A stretch of 64,000 nucleotides of DNA from Cohnella luojiensis (GCF_004564235.1 NZ_SOMN01000001.1:62001-126000); one strand, 5' to 3'. Positions 35,448 to 44,479 are shown, counted from the first letter of the stretch. The notes: generated by a model not told the origin, from the sequence alone. Numbers and translations are program-made.

Positions 35448-36093
35448 AAATAGAGCGCACCTGACTCCGTTAGATTTCCGCAACATCTATTGCGTTGGAC
35501 GTAATTACCGGCTGCATGCCGCGGAATTGGGCAATGAAGTTCCTACGTCTCCGATGATTTTTACGAAGCCGACCCATGCCGTCATCGAGATGACGGACGG
35601 CAGCCTTATTGTCCCTGGATCGCAAGGAAGCGTACATTACGAAGCGGAGCTCGTATTCGCCGTAGGAAGAACGTATGAAGCGAGAATCGACTGCGGTGAG
35701 TTGTTGTCTTCGTTCACCGTAGGGCTGGATTTAACGCTCCGGGATGTACAGGAAAGGCTGAAGGCGAAGGGACAGCCGTGGCTAGCGGCCAAAGGCTTCC
35801 GCAATTCGGCTACGCTTGGACGTTGGAAGGATTTTCAGGGAATGAATGCTATGGAGGAGCAGGATTTCGGGCTTCGGATCAATGATAAAGAAGTACAACG
35901 GGGTAACGTTCGGGATATGGTATTCGATTTGCAAACTATCATAGATTTTATCGGACAAAATTATGGTTTAGCGGCGGGAGATTTGATCTATACGGGAACT
36001 CCCGCGGGAGTAGGTTCGCTGAACGAAGGGGATCTGCTGGAGGTTTGGTGGAACGAGGAGAGCTTAGGTCGAGCCCAGGTGAAAATGGGTTAG
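35440..36093 (+). CDS. Fumarylacetoacetate hydrolase family protein
   Basis: 217 residues. IYCVGRNYRLHAAELGNEVP, PMIFTKPTHAV, VHYEAELVFAVG (metal-binding Glu pair) and GDLIYTGTPAGVG are the FAH-fold signature. Members hydrolyse or decarboxylate acylpyruvates and oxaloacetate-like compounds; the substrate is not determined here. Translationally coupled to the GDPD gene. Confidence 0.87.
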   Translation: MSENRAHLTPLDFRNIYCVGRNYRLHAAELGNEVPTSPMIFTKPTHAVIEMTDGSLIVPGSQGSVHYEAELVFAVGRTYEARIDCGELLSSFTVGLDLTLRDVQERLKAKGQPWLAAKGFRNSATLGRWKDFQGMNAMEEQDFGLRINDKEVQRGNVRDMVFDLQTIIDFIGQNYGLAAGDLIYTGTPAGVGSLNEGDLLEVWWNEESLGRAQVKMG

Positions 36094-36126
36094 AGTAATC
36101 ATATTTGTAAATCGTAAGCAATAACA

Positions 36127-36166
36127 AAGGAGCTATCTCAGGCGTCTGCCTGCAGATTAGCTCCTT
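36127..36166. terminator. Terminator between the FAH and HD-GYP genes
   Basis: AAGGAGCTA and TAGCTCCTT arms with further pairing inside (CAGGC/GCCTG); usable from both sides, although T-runs are short. Confidence 0.65.
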
Positions 36167-36174
36167 CGTTGCTG

Positions 36175-37314
36175 CTACTCAGCTTCGTCGGTGAGCCTTT
36201 GGCGAATGTCCAGCAACTTCGGCAATTGTTCGAAGAAGACGTCCACGACAGCCGGGTCGAAATGACGTCCCCGTTCCTCTCGGAATAGATTCTCGATTTT
36301 CTCAATGGGCCATGCCGCCTTGTATACCCGTTCTGCGCTTAACGCGTCGAATACGTCGGCAACGGCCGTAATCCGGCCGAAAATGTGGATATCCTCGCCT
36401 TTCCTGCCCGCCGGGTATCCATTGCCGTCCCACTTCTCATGATGCTGCTCCGCGACGATCGATGCTGTGCGCAGGAGCTCTCGCTTGGATCCCCGGAGCA
36501 ATTGGTGGCCGATCTTCGTATGCGATTTGATAATATCGTATTCTTCCTCGGTTAATTTTCCCGGCTTATTCAATACCGCATCCGGAATGGCGACTTTACC
36601 GATATCGTGCATGGGAGAGGCGGTTCTAAGCAATTCGGCCTGACTCGCGCTGAGTCCAAGTCCGATCGCTAGAACATAAGAGTATTCCGCGACGCGTTTC
36701 ACGTGGTTCCCGGTTTCCTTGGAACGAATCTCGCCGACCTCGCCCATCGTGGAGATGATCTCACGCTGCGTATCGATAATTTCCTGGTGAAGCATGACGG
36801 ATTCCAGCGATTTGCCGGCGTAGGAGGCGGCCAAAGACAGCAATTCGAGATCCCGGGCAGTGAAATATCCTACGGCCGTCAGCTTGTTGATGGCCTGATA
36901 AGCACCGATAATCTCTCCGTCATTGTTACGGAAAGGGACGGTGATGATCGATTTCGTATGGTAACCGGTCTTCCGGTCATTCTCGTCGTTATGCCTAGGA
37001 TCGTTATAAGCATCCTCAATGATGATCGGTTCCCCGGATAGGACCGCGCTGCCCACCAACCCTGTTCCGAAGGGGATGCGGATTTCGTCAACGCCATGGG
37101 CGACGGTCGTGTAAAGCTGATGGTTGGGTTCGTCGATCAGCCAAACGGTGCATCTATCGGATAAGATCATTTCCCGGCCCATATCCGCCATGTGGACAAG
37201 CACCGCATTCAATTTCCGCTCGCTGGCGATCTTGGCCGTATAATCGAATATAATTCGCAGCAAGTCTTCCGGGGTCAGCTCTTTTTTAACCAAGTTAATC
37301 CACTCCTTAGCCAT
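36175..37314 (-). CDS. GAF-HD-GYP domain protein, probable cyclic-di-GMP phosphodiesterase
   Basis: 379 residues. The GAF domain spans ~30-175 (RCTVWLIDEPNHQLY, FGTGLVGSAVLSGEPIIIEDAY). The HD-GYP domain follows: NHVKRVAEYS, MHDIGKVAIPDAVLNKPGKLTEEEY, SHTKIGHQLL, EQHHEKWDGNGYPAGRKGEDIHIFGRITAVADVFDALSAERVYK. The HD, the HHExxDGxGYP motif and metal ligands are all present, so an active enzyme is likely. Start ATG 37314 with AAGGGA upstream on the minus strand. Single gene. Confidence 0.9.
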   Translation of the reverse strand: MAKEWINLVKKELTPEDLLRIIFDYTAKIASERKLNAVLVHMADMGREMILSDRCTVWLIDEPNHQLYTTVAHGVDEIRIPFGTGLVGSAVLSGEPIIIEDAYNDPRHNDENDRKTGYHTKSIITVPFRNNDGEIIGAYQAINKLTAVGYFTARDLELLSLAASYAGKSLESVMLHQEIIDTQREIISTMGEVGEIRSKETGNHVKRVAEYSYVLAIGLGLSASQAELLRTASPMHDIGKVAIPDAVLNKPGKLTEEEYDIIKSHTKIGHQLLRGSKRELLRTASIVAEQHHEKWDGNGYPAGRKGEDIHIFGRITAVADVFDALSAERVYKAAWPIEKIENLFREERGRHFDPAVVDVFFEQLPKLLDIRQRLTDEAE

Positions 37315-37402
37315 TCCCTATCCCTTATTCGCGGGAATCTTGTCGAATCCTGCTTAATCCCTCCAAATAATTGGAACGGAAGATGATCTTATCCCTCCTT
37401 AG

Positions 37403-37451
37403 TTGTTTCACTCCCTTACTTTGGTAGAATTTGCTCTTACAATAAGGGAGT
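37403..37451 (+). promoter_or_regulatory. Promoter and candidate operator of the sugar importer operon
   Basis: TTGTTT (37403-37408), 16-base spacer, TAGAAT (37425-37430). CTCCCTTA (37411-37418) and TAAGGGAG (37444-37451) form a perfect 8-bp dyad flanking the -10, a fair operator candidate. Confidence 0.4.
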
Positions 37452-37486
37452 AAGCAGCAAACACAAATCTTTGGGAGGTCTACCAA

Positions 37487-38881
37487 GTGAAAAGAAACGT
37501 AATGGTCATCCTTACCCTGATTCTCGCAATGTCGACAATGTTGGCGGCGTGCGGCGGAAAGAATAACAACAACGAAGCTTCTTCCCCGGCCGCATCGCCT
37601 AGCGCTTCTCCGAGCGCACCGGCTTCGGAGTCCGCTTCCCCAAGCGAAGAAACCGTAGAGCCTTTCACGGTATCGCTTCGCCATATTCAAATCGGCGAAC
37701 CGCAAAAATTCCGCAAAGCGATTCTCGACGAAGTCGTTAAACGTTCCGAAGCGGAAGTTCCGGGCGTGAAATTCGAACTCGACGGTATCGAGGATGCAGT
37801 CAACCGCTTCACGAAGCTTCCTGCCGAGATGGCTGCAGGCAACCCTCCGAAAATCTTCGACTTATTCGGCGGTAACGCTGACGCGTTGAAATACGCGAAA
37901 GCAGGTCGTCTGCTCGACTTGACGCCAATCCTTGATGAACTGGGCATTAAAGACAAGTTCCTTAACGTATTCGGCCAATTCACGTTGGACGGCAAAATCT
38001 ACGGCTTGCCGATCGGCGGTTCCGTAGAGGGCGTATTCTATAACACCGAAATTTTCCAAGCGAACGACTTGAACGCTCCTACGACTTGGGATGACCTGGT
38101 TAAAGCGGCAGACGCATTGAAAGCTAAAGGAATTACGCCTTTCGCAATGGGATCCCAAGCAGCTTGGGTACCGAATATGCTCGTAGGCACATTGGTCGGC
38201 CGCTTCGCTAACGGATTCCCGAACGGAATCGTAACCGGCGAAGTAAAATGGAACTCTCCGGAAGTCGTTGGAGCACTCTCCCTGTACCAAGATTGGGTTA
38301 AAAACGGTTACTTCACTAAAGGCGAGCTTGGCAAATCCTACGATGATATGCTGAATGACTTCGCTGCCGGCAAAGCAGGCATGATGTTCGACGGCAGCTG
38401 GCGTTCGTCCGCGTTCAAAGAAGGCGCGGTAGCAGCTTCCATGACCGGTAAAGTCGGTTTCGTAGCATTGCCTGCCCTTCCTAACGCCGCTGGCGACCAA
38501 ACCTCGCTTAACGCAAACTTCAGTAACGGTTATGGCTTCTCTTCAGATCTGGACGAGAACGAGCTGAAAGCAGTTAAATCTTTCATCAAAAACCTGTACA
38601 ACGACGAAATGCAGCTGCGCGGATTGCTTGAAGACGGCGTTCTTCCTTCCATGAAGCTGTCCGACGAGTCTTTGGCGAAAGTTACGGATCCGGTTGTTAA
38701 ACAAGTTCTTGACGTGATGAAAGCAGCCGGTTCGACGTTCGTTCACTTCGATGCGATCGCTCAAAAACCCGTATACAGCGAAACCGAACTTCAATTGCAA
38801 AAACTGATCGCCGGTAAAGCGACTGCTCAAGAATTCGGCGACGCGGTCCAAAAGGTACAGGAAGTAGAAAACGCGAAATAA
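37487..38881 (+). CDS. Sugar ABC transporter substrate-binding lipoprotein
   Basis: 464 residues, SBP family 1. Signal peptide from GTG 37487 (KRNVMVILTLILAMSTMLAAC, Cys about 22) behind GGGAGGT, then a Ser/Ala/Pro linker. Domain patterns include IYGLPIGGSVEGVFYNTEIF, NAPTTWDDLVKAADALKAKGITPFAMG and AAGKAGMMFDGSW, as in CUT1 carbohydrate binders. It precedes two permeases but no ATPase; such importers normally share a general MsmX-type ATPase encoded elsewhere. Confidence 0.92.
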   Translation: MKRNVMVILTLILAMSTMLAACGGKNNNNEASSPAASPSASPSAPASESASPSEETVEPFTVSLRHIQIGEPQKFRKAILDEVVKRSEAEVPGVKFELDGIEDAVNRFTKLPAEMAAGNPPKIFDLFGGNADALKYAKAGRLLDLTPILDELGIKDKFLNVFGQFTLDGKIYGLPIGGSVEGVFYNTEIFQANDLNAPTTWDDLVKAADALKAKGITPFAMGSQAAWVPNMLVGTLVGRFANGFPNGIVTGEVKWNSPEVVGALSLYQDWVKNGYFTKGELGKSYDDMLNDFAAGKAGMMFDGSWRSSAFKEGAVAASMTGKVGFVALPALPNAAGDQTSLNANFSNGYGFSSDLDENELKAVKSFIKNLYNDEMQLRGLLEDGVLPSMKLSDESLAKVTDPVVKQVLDVMKAAGSTFVHFDAIAQKPVYSETELQLQKLIAGKATAQEFGDAVQKVQEVENAK

Positions 38882-38933
38882 TCGTAATCTATAGATATAA
38901 AGATTATCCATCTAGCTGGAAGTTTGGTAAGGA

Positions 38934-38961
38934 GGCACCACCCGCCCAGAGGGGGTGGGCC
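38934..38961 (+). terminator. Intercistronic hairpin between sugar-binding and permease genes
   Basis: GC-rich GGC.CCACCC / GGGTGG.GCC stem just upstream of the permease SD. It would lower read-through relative to the binding protein, as at oppA/oppB. Confidence 0.55.
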
Positions 38962-38986
38962 TTCTTCTCCATAGCGGGGAGGAACC

Positions 38987-39865
38987 ATGAAAAACGCGCT
39001 CAGAAATCCTGCATCCTACTTAATGTTCATCATTCCAACGATTGCACTGTACGGGTTGTTTTTCCTGTATCCCATGTTCTCTTCCGTCGTTTATGCGTTT
39101 ACGAACTGGAACGGTTTGGAGGAAACGAAGTTCATCGGCATGGCGAATTTCGAAACGGCGTTCGGAGATTCGAATTTCCGCAGCGCCATAATCAACAACA
39201 TGTATTTCATCGTTTTCTCGGTAGGACTTCAGGTCCCGATCATCGTATTGCTTGCGCTGTTGATCAGCAACGTTAAACGTTTTAAGGGCTTTTACAAAAC
39301 GACGGTATTCATTCCGTCCATTCTGTCCACATCCGTTATCGGGATTTTGTGGGGCTTCATCTATGATCCGGACATTGGACCGATCTCGGCAGCGCTCAAG
39401 TTCTTCGGCATCGAGCCCATCTATTGGTTGGCGGATTCGAAGTGGGCTATGATCGCTTTACTGCTCACGAATGCGTGGCAGTGGGTCGGCTTTTTTATTG
39501 TTTTAATCCTGGCGGCTATTCTCGCGATTCCCAAGGATATCGACGAAGCCGCAGCTATCGACGGTGCCAACGGCACGCAGCGCGCCTGGTACTTGACTAT
39601 TCCGCTGATAAAACCGATTATCTCCGTTGTGGTCATGCTATCTATTGCCGGAGCGATGAGGGTAGTCGACATCGTCCTCGTCATGACGAACGGCGGTCCG
39701 GCAGGCACTACGGAAGTTATGGCTTCCTACATGGTGAATAAAGCGATCAAGTATGGCGATTACGGCTATGGCATGGCGCTGTCGATTATCATTTTCGCAT
39801 TCGCGCTCGTATTCACCGCTATTTATCAGCTTACGCTCGGTAAGACGGAAAGGATTGAATACTGA
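38987..39865 (+). CDS. Sugar ABC transporter permease (MsmF/UgpA type)
   Basis: 292 residues, six membrane segments. The first segment LMFIIPTIALYGLFFLYPM is typical, and the coupling loop reads DIDEAAAIDGANGTQRAWYLTIPLIKPII (EAA motif). SD GGGGAGGA upstream of ATG 38987. Its stop overlaps the next start by one base (TGATG). Confidence 0.92.
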   Translation: MKNALRNPASYLMFIIPTIALYGLFFLYPMFSSVVYAFTNWNGLEETKFIGMANFETAFGDSNFRSAIINNMYFIVFSVGLQVPIIVLLALLISNVKRFKGFYKTTVFIPSILSTSVIGILWGFIYDPDIGPISAALKFFGIEPIYWLADSKWAMIALLLTNAWQWVGFFIVLILAAILAIPKDIDEAAAIDGANGTQRAWYLTIPLIKPIISVVVMLSIAGAMRVVDIVLVMTNGGPAGTTEVMASYMVNKAIKYGDYGYGMALSIIIFAFALVFTAIYQLTLGKTERIEY

Positions 39866-40695
39866 TGCCGGCCTCGATCAAAAAAACAATGCCTCACATC
39901 GTTTTGATGGCCTACGTCGTCATCATATTGTTCCCTTTCGTATTCGTCGTGTTTTCTTCCCTGAAGGAAAATAACGTTGAGATCTCGCAGGCACCGTTCG
40001 CCTTCCCGAAAGCCCTGTATTTCCAGAACTACGTAGACGCATGGGTACAAGCAAGCATCGACGTTTACTTCTGGAACAGCGCCTACCTCGGAATATCCTC
40101 GGCCGTCCTTGGCGTACTGCTGGCAGCCGGAACTTCATTCGCCCTCACGCGGATGAAATTCAAATTCACGAGCAAACTCATTTACCAGGTGATTTTGCTA
40201 GGGATGCTCATACCGGGTAACGTTCTGTTCATCGCGCAGTACATTCTGATGATGGATCTGCACATCTTGGGCAAGCATTGGGCTTTGTTCTGGCCATATA
40301 CCGCGGGGGCGCTGCCATTTAGCGTATTGCTCATCTCCGCATTCATGAAAGCCATTCCTGCCGAACTGGAGGAAGCGGCAATCATCGACGGGTTGAGCGC
40401 TCCGGGATTGTTCGCGCGCATCGTCTTGCCGCTTACGGTGCCTGCGCTAGTTACCGTGTTCATCATCAACTTCCTCGGGAACTGGAACGAATATTTGCTT
40501 GCTAGCTTCTTTATCAGCAAAGATGCTCTTCGTACGTTGCCGACCGGGATGGTCGGTTTCCGGGACGCTTACCAGACGAACTATGCCTTGATCTGTACGG
40601 GGATCGTATTCAGCGTAACTCCGGTATTGGTCCTGTATGCTTTCTTGCAGGAGCAGATCATCGAAGGAATTACGGCGGGTAGCGTCAAAGGTTGA
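39865..40695 (+). CDS. Sugar ABC transporter permease (MsmG/UgpE type)
   Basis: 276 residues, six membrane segments. The coupling loop LEEAAIIDGLSAPGLFARIVLPLTVPAL and the C-terminal QEQIIEGITAGSVKG are characteristic of the second CUT1 permease. Completes a binding protein-permease-permease operon. Confidence 0.92.
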   Translation: MPASIKKTMPHIVLMAYVVIILFPFVFVVFSSLKENNVEISQAPFAFPKALYFQNYVDAWVQASIDVYFWNSAYLGISSAVLGVLLAAGTSFALTRMKFKFTSKLIYQVILLGMLIPGNVLFIAQYILMMDLHILGKHWALFWPYTAGALPFSVLLISAFMKAIPAELEEAAIIDGLSAPGLFARIVLPLTVPALVTVFIINFLGNWNEYLLASFFISKDALRTLPTGMVGFRDAYQTNYALICTGIVFSVTPVLVLYAFLQEQIIEGITAGSVKG

Positions 40696-40712
40696 TTGGA
40701 TCGGAAGTTAGA

Positions 40713-40754
40713 AAAAAATGGCGTCGTCCCGAATTAGGGGACGGCGCCATTTTT
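40713..40754 (+). terminator. Terminator of the sugar importer operon
   Basis: AAATGGCG.CGTCCC pairs with GGGACG.CGCCATTT with a 6-7-base loop, A-run before and T-run after. Confidence 0.88.
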
Positions 40755-40806
40755 ATGTTATAACGAGGATAAAGGATAGAAGCAACCAAGAGGAGGTCGT
40801 TCATCC

Positions 40807-41328
40807 GTGCACGTTCATTCTTTTCCGCCCATCGTCGATTCAGGAGCCCGGATGTTGATTCTGGGCAGCATGCCCGGCGTCGCGTCCTTGAAGGCCCATC
40901 AGTATTACTGGAATCCGCGCAACTATATGTGGCGGATTCTATATGCGTTATTCGGCAAAGGTCAGGAGCCTGATGAGGAATACGAGAACAGAATATCGTT
41001 CGCCCTTCGAAACGGCATCGCATTATGGGACGTCATTGCCAGCTGCGAGAGGGAAGGGAGCCTGGATAGCAACATCAGGCTCGCGGTTCCCAACGACATT
41101 CCGGGTCTGCTCGAGAGATATCCGAACATCGCGGTTATCGTTTGCAACGGCACGAAGTCCTACGCCGAACTGAACAAGCATTTCGGCAAACATCCGGAGC
41201 TATTGAAGCGCAAGATCGTCCGCATGCCTTCGACGAGTCCGATTCCGACGAGGGATTATCGCGGATTGGACGATCGTCTAGAGGCATGGAGGGCAATTAC
41301 CAGCCTTGACGTTTGCGCAAGGACGTGA
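40807..41328 (+). CDS. DNA-deoxyinosine (hypoxanthine) glycosylase
   Basis: 173 residues of the uracil-DNA glycosylase superfamily. ARMLILGSMPGVASLKAHQYYWNPRNYMWRIL holds the GSMPG active-site loop and the NxMW motif of the family 6 (HDG) enzymes, and PSTSPIPT near the end is the DNA-intercalation loop. It should remove deaminated adenine (hypoxanthine) from DNA. Start GTG 40807 after GAGGAGG. No SOS-type box is seen upstream. Confidence 0.85.
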   Translation: MHVHSFPPIVDSGARMLILGSMPGVASLKAHQYYWNPRNYMWRILYALFGKGQEPDEEYENRISFALRNGIALWDVIASCEREGSLDSNIRLAVPNDIPGLLERYPNIAVIVCNGTKSYAELNKHFGKHPELLKRKIVRMPSTSPIPTRDYRGLDDRLEAWRAITSLDVCART

Positions 41329-41348
41329 TGTGCGCCGCGTCGCGTTTA

Positions 41349-43247
41349 TTACTTCGTTAGCTGTTCCATCTGTTCGATTAGTCCTTCGAACACGCTCATC
41401 GCTTGGCGGATCGGCTCAGGCGTGGACATATCGACTCCGGCTTCCTTCAGAATGTTGATGGAGTAGTCTTTTCCGCCGCTCTTCAGGAATCCGAGGTAAC
41501 GTTCGACCGCCGGTTCGCCTTCGTCCAAGATCTGCTTGGCAAAGCTCGTCGCCGCGGAGAATCCCGTCGCGTATTTGTACACGTAGAAGCTATTGTAGAA
41601 GTGGGGAATACGCGCCCATTCCATCTCGATATCTTTGTCGACGACCATACCTTTGCCGTAGTAGTTCAGGTTGAGATCATAATAGATCGAGCTGAGCTCC
41701 TGAGGGGTCAGCGCTTCGCCGTTTTCCGCTTTCTCGTGAATGATTTTCTCGAATTCCGCGAACATCGTCTGACGGAAAACGGTCGTCCGGAATTGATCCG
41801 CATAATAAGTGAGGAGGTACATTTTCTCCTTCGGATCCGTCGACTTCTCCAGCAGGTTGTTCATGAGTAACGCTTCGTTTAGAGTGGAAGCGACCTCGGC
41901 CAAGAAGATCGTATATTGCGCATCGCGGTAATCGTTGCTTTTATCCGAATAATAAGAATGCAACGCGTGGCCCATCTCATGCGTTAACGTGAACATGCTG
42001 TTCAGATTGTCGTTATGGTTGAGCAGCACGTAAGGGTGGGTTCCGAACGCTCCCCAACTGTAAGCGCCGCTTCGTTTGCCCTCGTTCTCGTAGATGTCGA
42101 TCCAACCGCCTTCGAAACCTTCTTGAAGCACCTTGCGGTAGTCATCCCCTAGCGGAGCTAGGCTTTCATAGACTTTGGTTTTTGCTTGCTCGTAACTGAT
42201 TTCCATGTCGAACTCTTCAACGAGCGGAGCGAATAAATCGTACATATGTAACTCGTCCAGCTTGAGCAGCTTTTTACGTAAATCCATGTACCGGTGCATA
42301 AGGGGCAAATATTCATGAATGGTGGAAATCAAATTATCGTACACGGACTGCGGGATGTTGTCTCCGAACAGCGACATTTCAAGAGCCGACGGATAATGAC
42401 GAGCTTTGGCATAGAAAAGATTCTTGGTCACGTTGGCATTCAGGGTGGATGCGAGTGTGTTTTTCCACTTGCCGTAAGTGTCGTACATCGCTTTGAAAGC
42501 GTCGCGCCGTACTTCTTGGTTTTTGCTTTCCAGGAACTGAATGTAACGGCCGTGCGTTAATTCGACTTCCTCGCCTTGCTCATTCTTGACCTTAGGGAAC
42601 TTCAGATCGGCATTGTTCAGCATCCCGAATATCGTACCCGGCGCTTGAGAGACGTTGCCGGCTTGAGCAAGAAGAGATTCCTCGTTCTTGGACAAGATAT
42701 GCGGCTTTTGGCGAAGCATCTCTTCCAGCGTACGCTTGTATTTCGCTAAGGACGGATCCGCAATAAGGCCGGTTAGTTGTTGCTCCGACAGGCTTAAAAT
42801 TTCCGGCGTGATGAAGGAGGTGGCTTCGCTAACCTCTACGCTTATTTTCTTGGATTTATCCGACAAAGCTTGATAGGTAGGCTCGGCGGTATCCTCGTGG
42901 TGGCGCATGTTGGCGTATACGTAGAGTCTTTCGGTCAAGAGAGAGATTTCGTCATCTAAGGCAAAGCAGCTCGCGATGGATGACGCATCCTTGAGTTTGC
43001 CTTGATAGCTAGAGATTTCGCCGATAAGGCCCTTTACGCGACTGAATTCGGCGTTCCAAGCGGCTTGGTTCGGATACAGATCTTCCAGTTTCCAACGGTG
43101 CTCCTGCGGGGTTTCGGTTCTTTTGGCTACTTGTTTCATGGGCAAATTCAACCTCCTAGATAAAGTATCGTGTGCAGCGGTCGCAGATGTGCAAAGCAAT
43201 GAAATGGCCACCATCGAGGCGGTCAACGTCAGGACATACGGTTTCAT
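41349..43247 (-). CDS. pepF: Oligoendopeptidase F with possible N-terminal signal peptide
   Basis: 632 residues from ATG 43247. M3-family metallopeptidase: zinc site LTHEMGHALHS (HExxH), DYRDAQYTIFLAEVASTLNEALL (distal Glu), and the N-terminal HRWKLEDLYP block. Family members normally begin a few residues before that block (near ATG 43139), but the longer frame has a clean GGAGG site 6 bases before ATG 43247 and encodes MKPYVLTLTASMVAISLLC..ATA, a plausible Sec signal peptide. A second AGGAGG lies inside, upstream of TTG 43145 and ATG 43139. A secreted and a cytosolic form are therefore both possible. Confidence 0.88.
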   Translation of the reverse strand: MKPYVLTLTASMVAISLLCTSATAAHDTLSRRLNLPMKQVAKRTETPQEHRWKLEDLYPNQAAWNAEFSRVKGLIGEISSYQGKLKDASSIASCFALDDEISLLTERLYVYANMRHHEDTAEPTYQALSDKSKKISVEVSEATSFITPEILSLSEQQLTGLIADPSLAKYKRTLEEMLRQKPHILSKNEESLLAQAGNVSQAPGTIFGMLNNADLKFPKVKNEQGEEVELTHGRYIQFLESKNQEVRRDAFKAMYDTYGKWKNTLASTLNANVTKNLFYAKARHYPSALEMSLFGDNIPQSVYDNLISTIHEYLPLMHRYMDLRKKLLKLDELHMYDLFAPLVEEFDMEISYEQAKTKVYESLAPLGDDYRKVLQEGFEGGWIDIYENEGKRSGAYSWGAFGTHPYVLLNHNDNLNSMFTLTHEMGHALHSYYSDKSNDYRDAQYTIFLAEVASTLNEALLMNNLLEKSTDPKEKMYLLTYYADQFRTTVFRQTMFAEFEKIIHEKAENGEALTPQELSSIYYDLNLNYYGKGMVVDKDIEMEWARIPHFYNSFYVYKYATGFSAATSFAKQILDEGEPAVERYLGFLKSGGKDYSINILKEAGVDMSTPEPIRQAMSVFEGLIEQMEQLTK

Positions 43248-43296
43248 GGAACGCCTCCGGTAAGGAATGAGTTACCATAATAGTATGATCCTGGCG

Positions 43297-43476
43297 CTAG
43301 GTGCCTATCCGGAAGAAGCTGTACACGATCAGGAAGAAAGCAAATATCACGAGTAAAATGGACGTGATCGCCATCGGCCTGCGCAGGGGCTCGGGAATCC
43401 GCTCCCTGGACATGATTAGAATGACCGCCAAGCTGAAGGACGCAATAATAAAAATAATACTCGCTTCGGTGTTCAT
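43297..43476 (-). CDS. Small membrane protein
   Basis: 59 residues. Two hydrophobic segments (SIIFIIASFSLAVILIM and ITSILLVIFAFFLIVYSFF) are joined by a basic, Pro-rich loop RERIPEPLRRP. Start ATG 43476 after AAGAGG; the longer upstream frame is not hydrophobic and lacks a site. No family recognised. Confidence 0.6.
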   Translation of the reverse strand: MNTEASIIFIIASFSLAVILIMSRERIPEPLRRPMAITSILLVIFAFFLIVYSFFRIGT

Positions 43477-43505
43477 TAACGAAAACCTCTTTCCCCAGTT
43501 GTGGG

Positions 43506-43739
43506 TTATATGCTTTTCAATTTCTCCATCGTTTCGCGAAGACCTTCTTCGCCATCGGGGAAATCTGTGGCGAGGAACCGTTTCTCCGCCCAATCCATCA
43601 TTTCGGGACGGCTAATGAATTTGTGGCAGACTTCTCCCCATTGATCCGATATTTCCCTGACGACAAGCGTTTTTCCTTGAACTTCTACAGTCAGCATATT
43701 GTAGTTATCGTGCTTATAGACGGTGTGTTTTGTAAACAT
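43506..43739 (-). CDS. Small hypothetical protein
   Basis: 77 residues, acidic and soluble, with EVQGKTLVVREIS, GEVCHKFISRPEMMDWAEKRF and a DFPDGEEGLRETMEKL end. AGGAG 6 bases before ATG 43739 and a good promoter (43778-43806) support expression. No function known. Confidence 0.65.
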   Translation of the reverse strand: MFTKHTVYKHDNYNMLTVEVQGKTLVVREISDQWGEVCHKFISRPEMMDWAEKRFLATDFPDGEEGLRETMEKLKSI

Positions 43740-43777
43740 GTTAGTCTCCTGATCTGGGCAGTTTTGCCGTTTTTCTC

Positions 43778-43806
43778 ATCATAGAAGAGATGAACTGAGA
43801 AATCAA
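43778..43806 (-). promoter_or_regulatory. Predicted promoter of the 77-residue protein gene
   Basis: On the minus strand TTGATT (43801-43806), 17-base spacer, TATGAT (43778-43783). Confidence 0.5.
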
Positions 43807-43905
43807 CGTAACGATGGAAAAAATAGGTTGACAGCACATGCGGCCACTATTTGTTTCTTTACGAGCTAAGAATCTATCCATAAATTTATATGTAATGGGA
43901 GAAAT

Positions 43906-43974
43906 ACCCTTTCATTACTGATATCTTTAGAGAGTTGGGCAACTTTGCGATGAAAGGGTCTCATCCTTCGGGAT
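43906..43974. other. Unexplained stem-loop pair upstream of the csp gene
   Basis: Perfect 10-bp stem ACCCTTTCAT (43906-43915) with ATGAAAGGGT (43950-43959), followed by ATCC-TTCG-GGAT (43963-43974), a UUCG-type hairpin. It lies between two divergent promoters and belongs to no visible gene. No known riboswitch core is recognised. Confidence 0.4.
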
Positions 43975-44044
43975 CAACGTTCATTCTAGTCCCAAGTCAC
44001 TTGCTGCGCATGGTTAAAAGGGTTAAAAGTCAAGGTTGAATATA

Positions 44045-44073
44045 TTGCAGAAAAGGGTAATTTCGGTTATAAT
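44045..44073 (+). promoter_or_regulatory. Predicted sigma-A promoter of the csp gene
   Basis: TTGCAG, 17-base spacer, TATAAT. The leader is about 38 bases and carries a small CGCCG/CGGCG hairpin at 44092-44106. Confidence 0.7.
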
Positions 44074-44118
44074 TATCTTATTCGCCGACTGACGGCGAGA
44101 TTTTAGGAGGTTTTTCAT

Positions 44119-44316
44119 TTGAGAGGAACAGTAAAGTGGTTTAACGCGGAGAAGGGCTACGGTTTTATCTCCATCGAAGACGGAAATGATGTATTCGTTC
44201 ATTTCTCTGCAATCCAAGGCGAAGGCTTCAAAACTTTGGAAGAAGGCCAAGCGGTAGAATTCGAAATCACGCAAGGCAACCGCGGTCCGCAAGCATCCAA
44301 CGTGGTTAAGCTGTAA
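44119..44316 (+). CDS. Cold shock domain protein
   Basis: 65 residues. [16 protein letters not shown] (RNP1) and [10 protein letters not shown] (RNP2) define a CspA/CspB-type single-stranded nucleic acid binder and RNA chaperone. The start is TTG 44119 with TAGGAGGT 8 bases upstream. Monocistronic, with a strong promoter and terminator. Confidence 0.94.
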   Translation: MRGTVKWFNAEKGYGFISIEDGNDVFVHFSAIQGEGFKTLEEGQAVEFEITQGNRGPQASNVVKL

Positions 44317-44363
44317 GTCACGCGAGCGCGTTGACTTATTATCATATCACGATCTAGCAAATC

Positions 44364-44391
44364 AACCCCTGGCGGCTGTCAGGGGTTTTCT
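44364..44391 (+). terminator. Terminator of the csp gene
   Basis: AACCCCTG (44364-44371) with CAGGGGTT (44380-44387), then TTTTC. Confidence 0.85.
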
Positions 44392-44479
44392 CTTGATTAC
44401 CTTTGACCTTGCCTCTGGCGAAGTGGTACACTATTTCTGGGTTTTTATCGATAATAAAGTTTCTCGGGGGTAAACGGTT

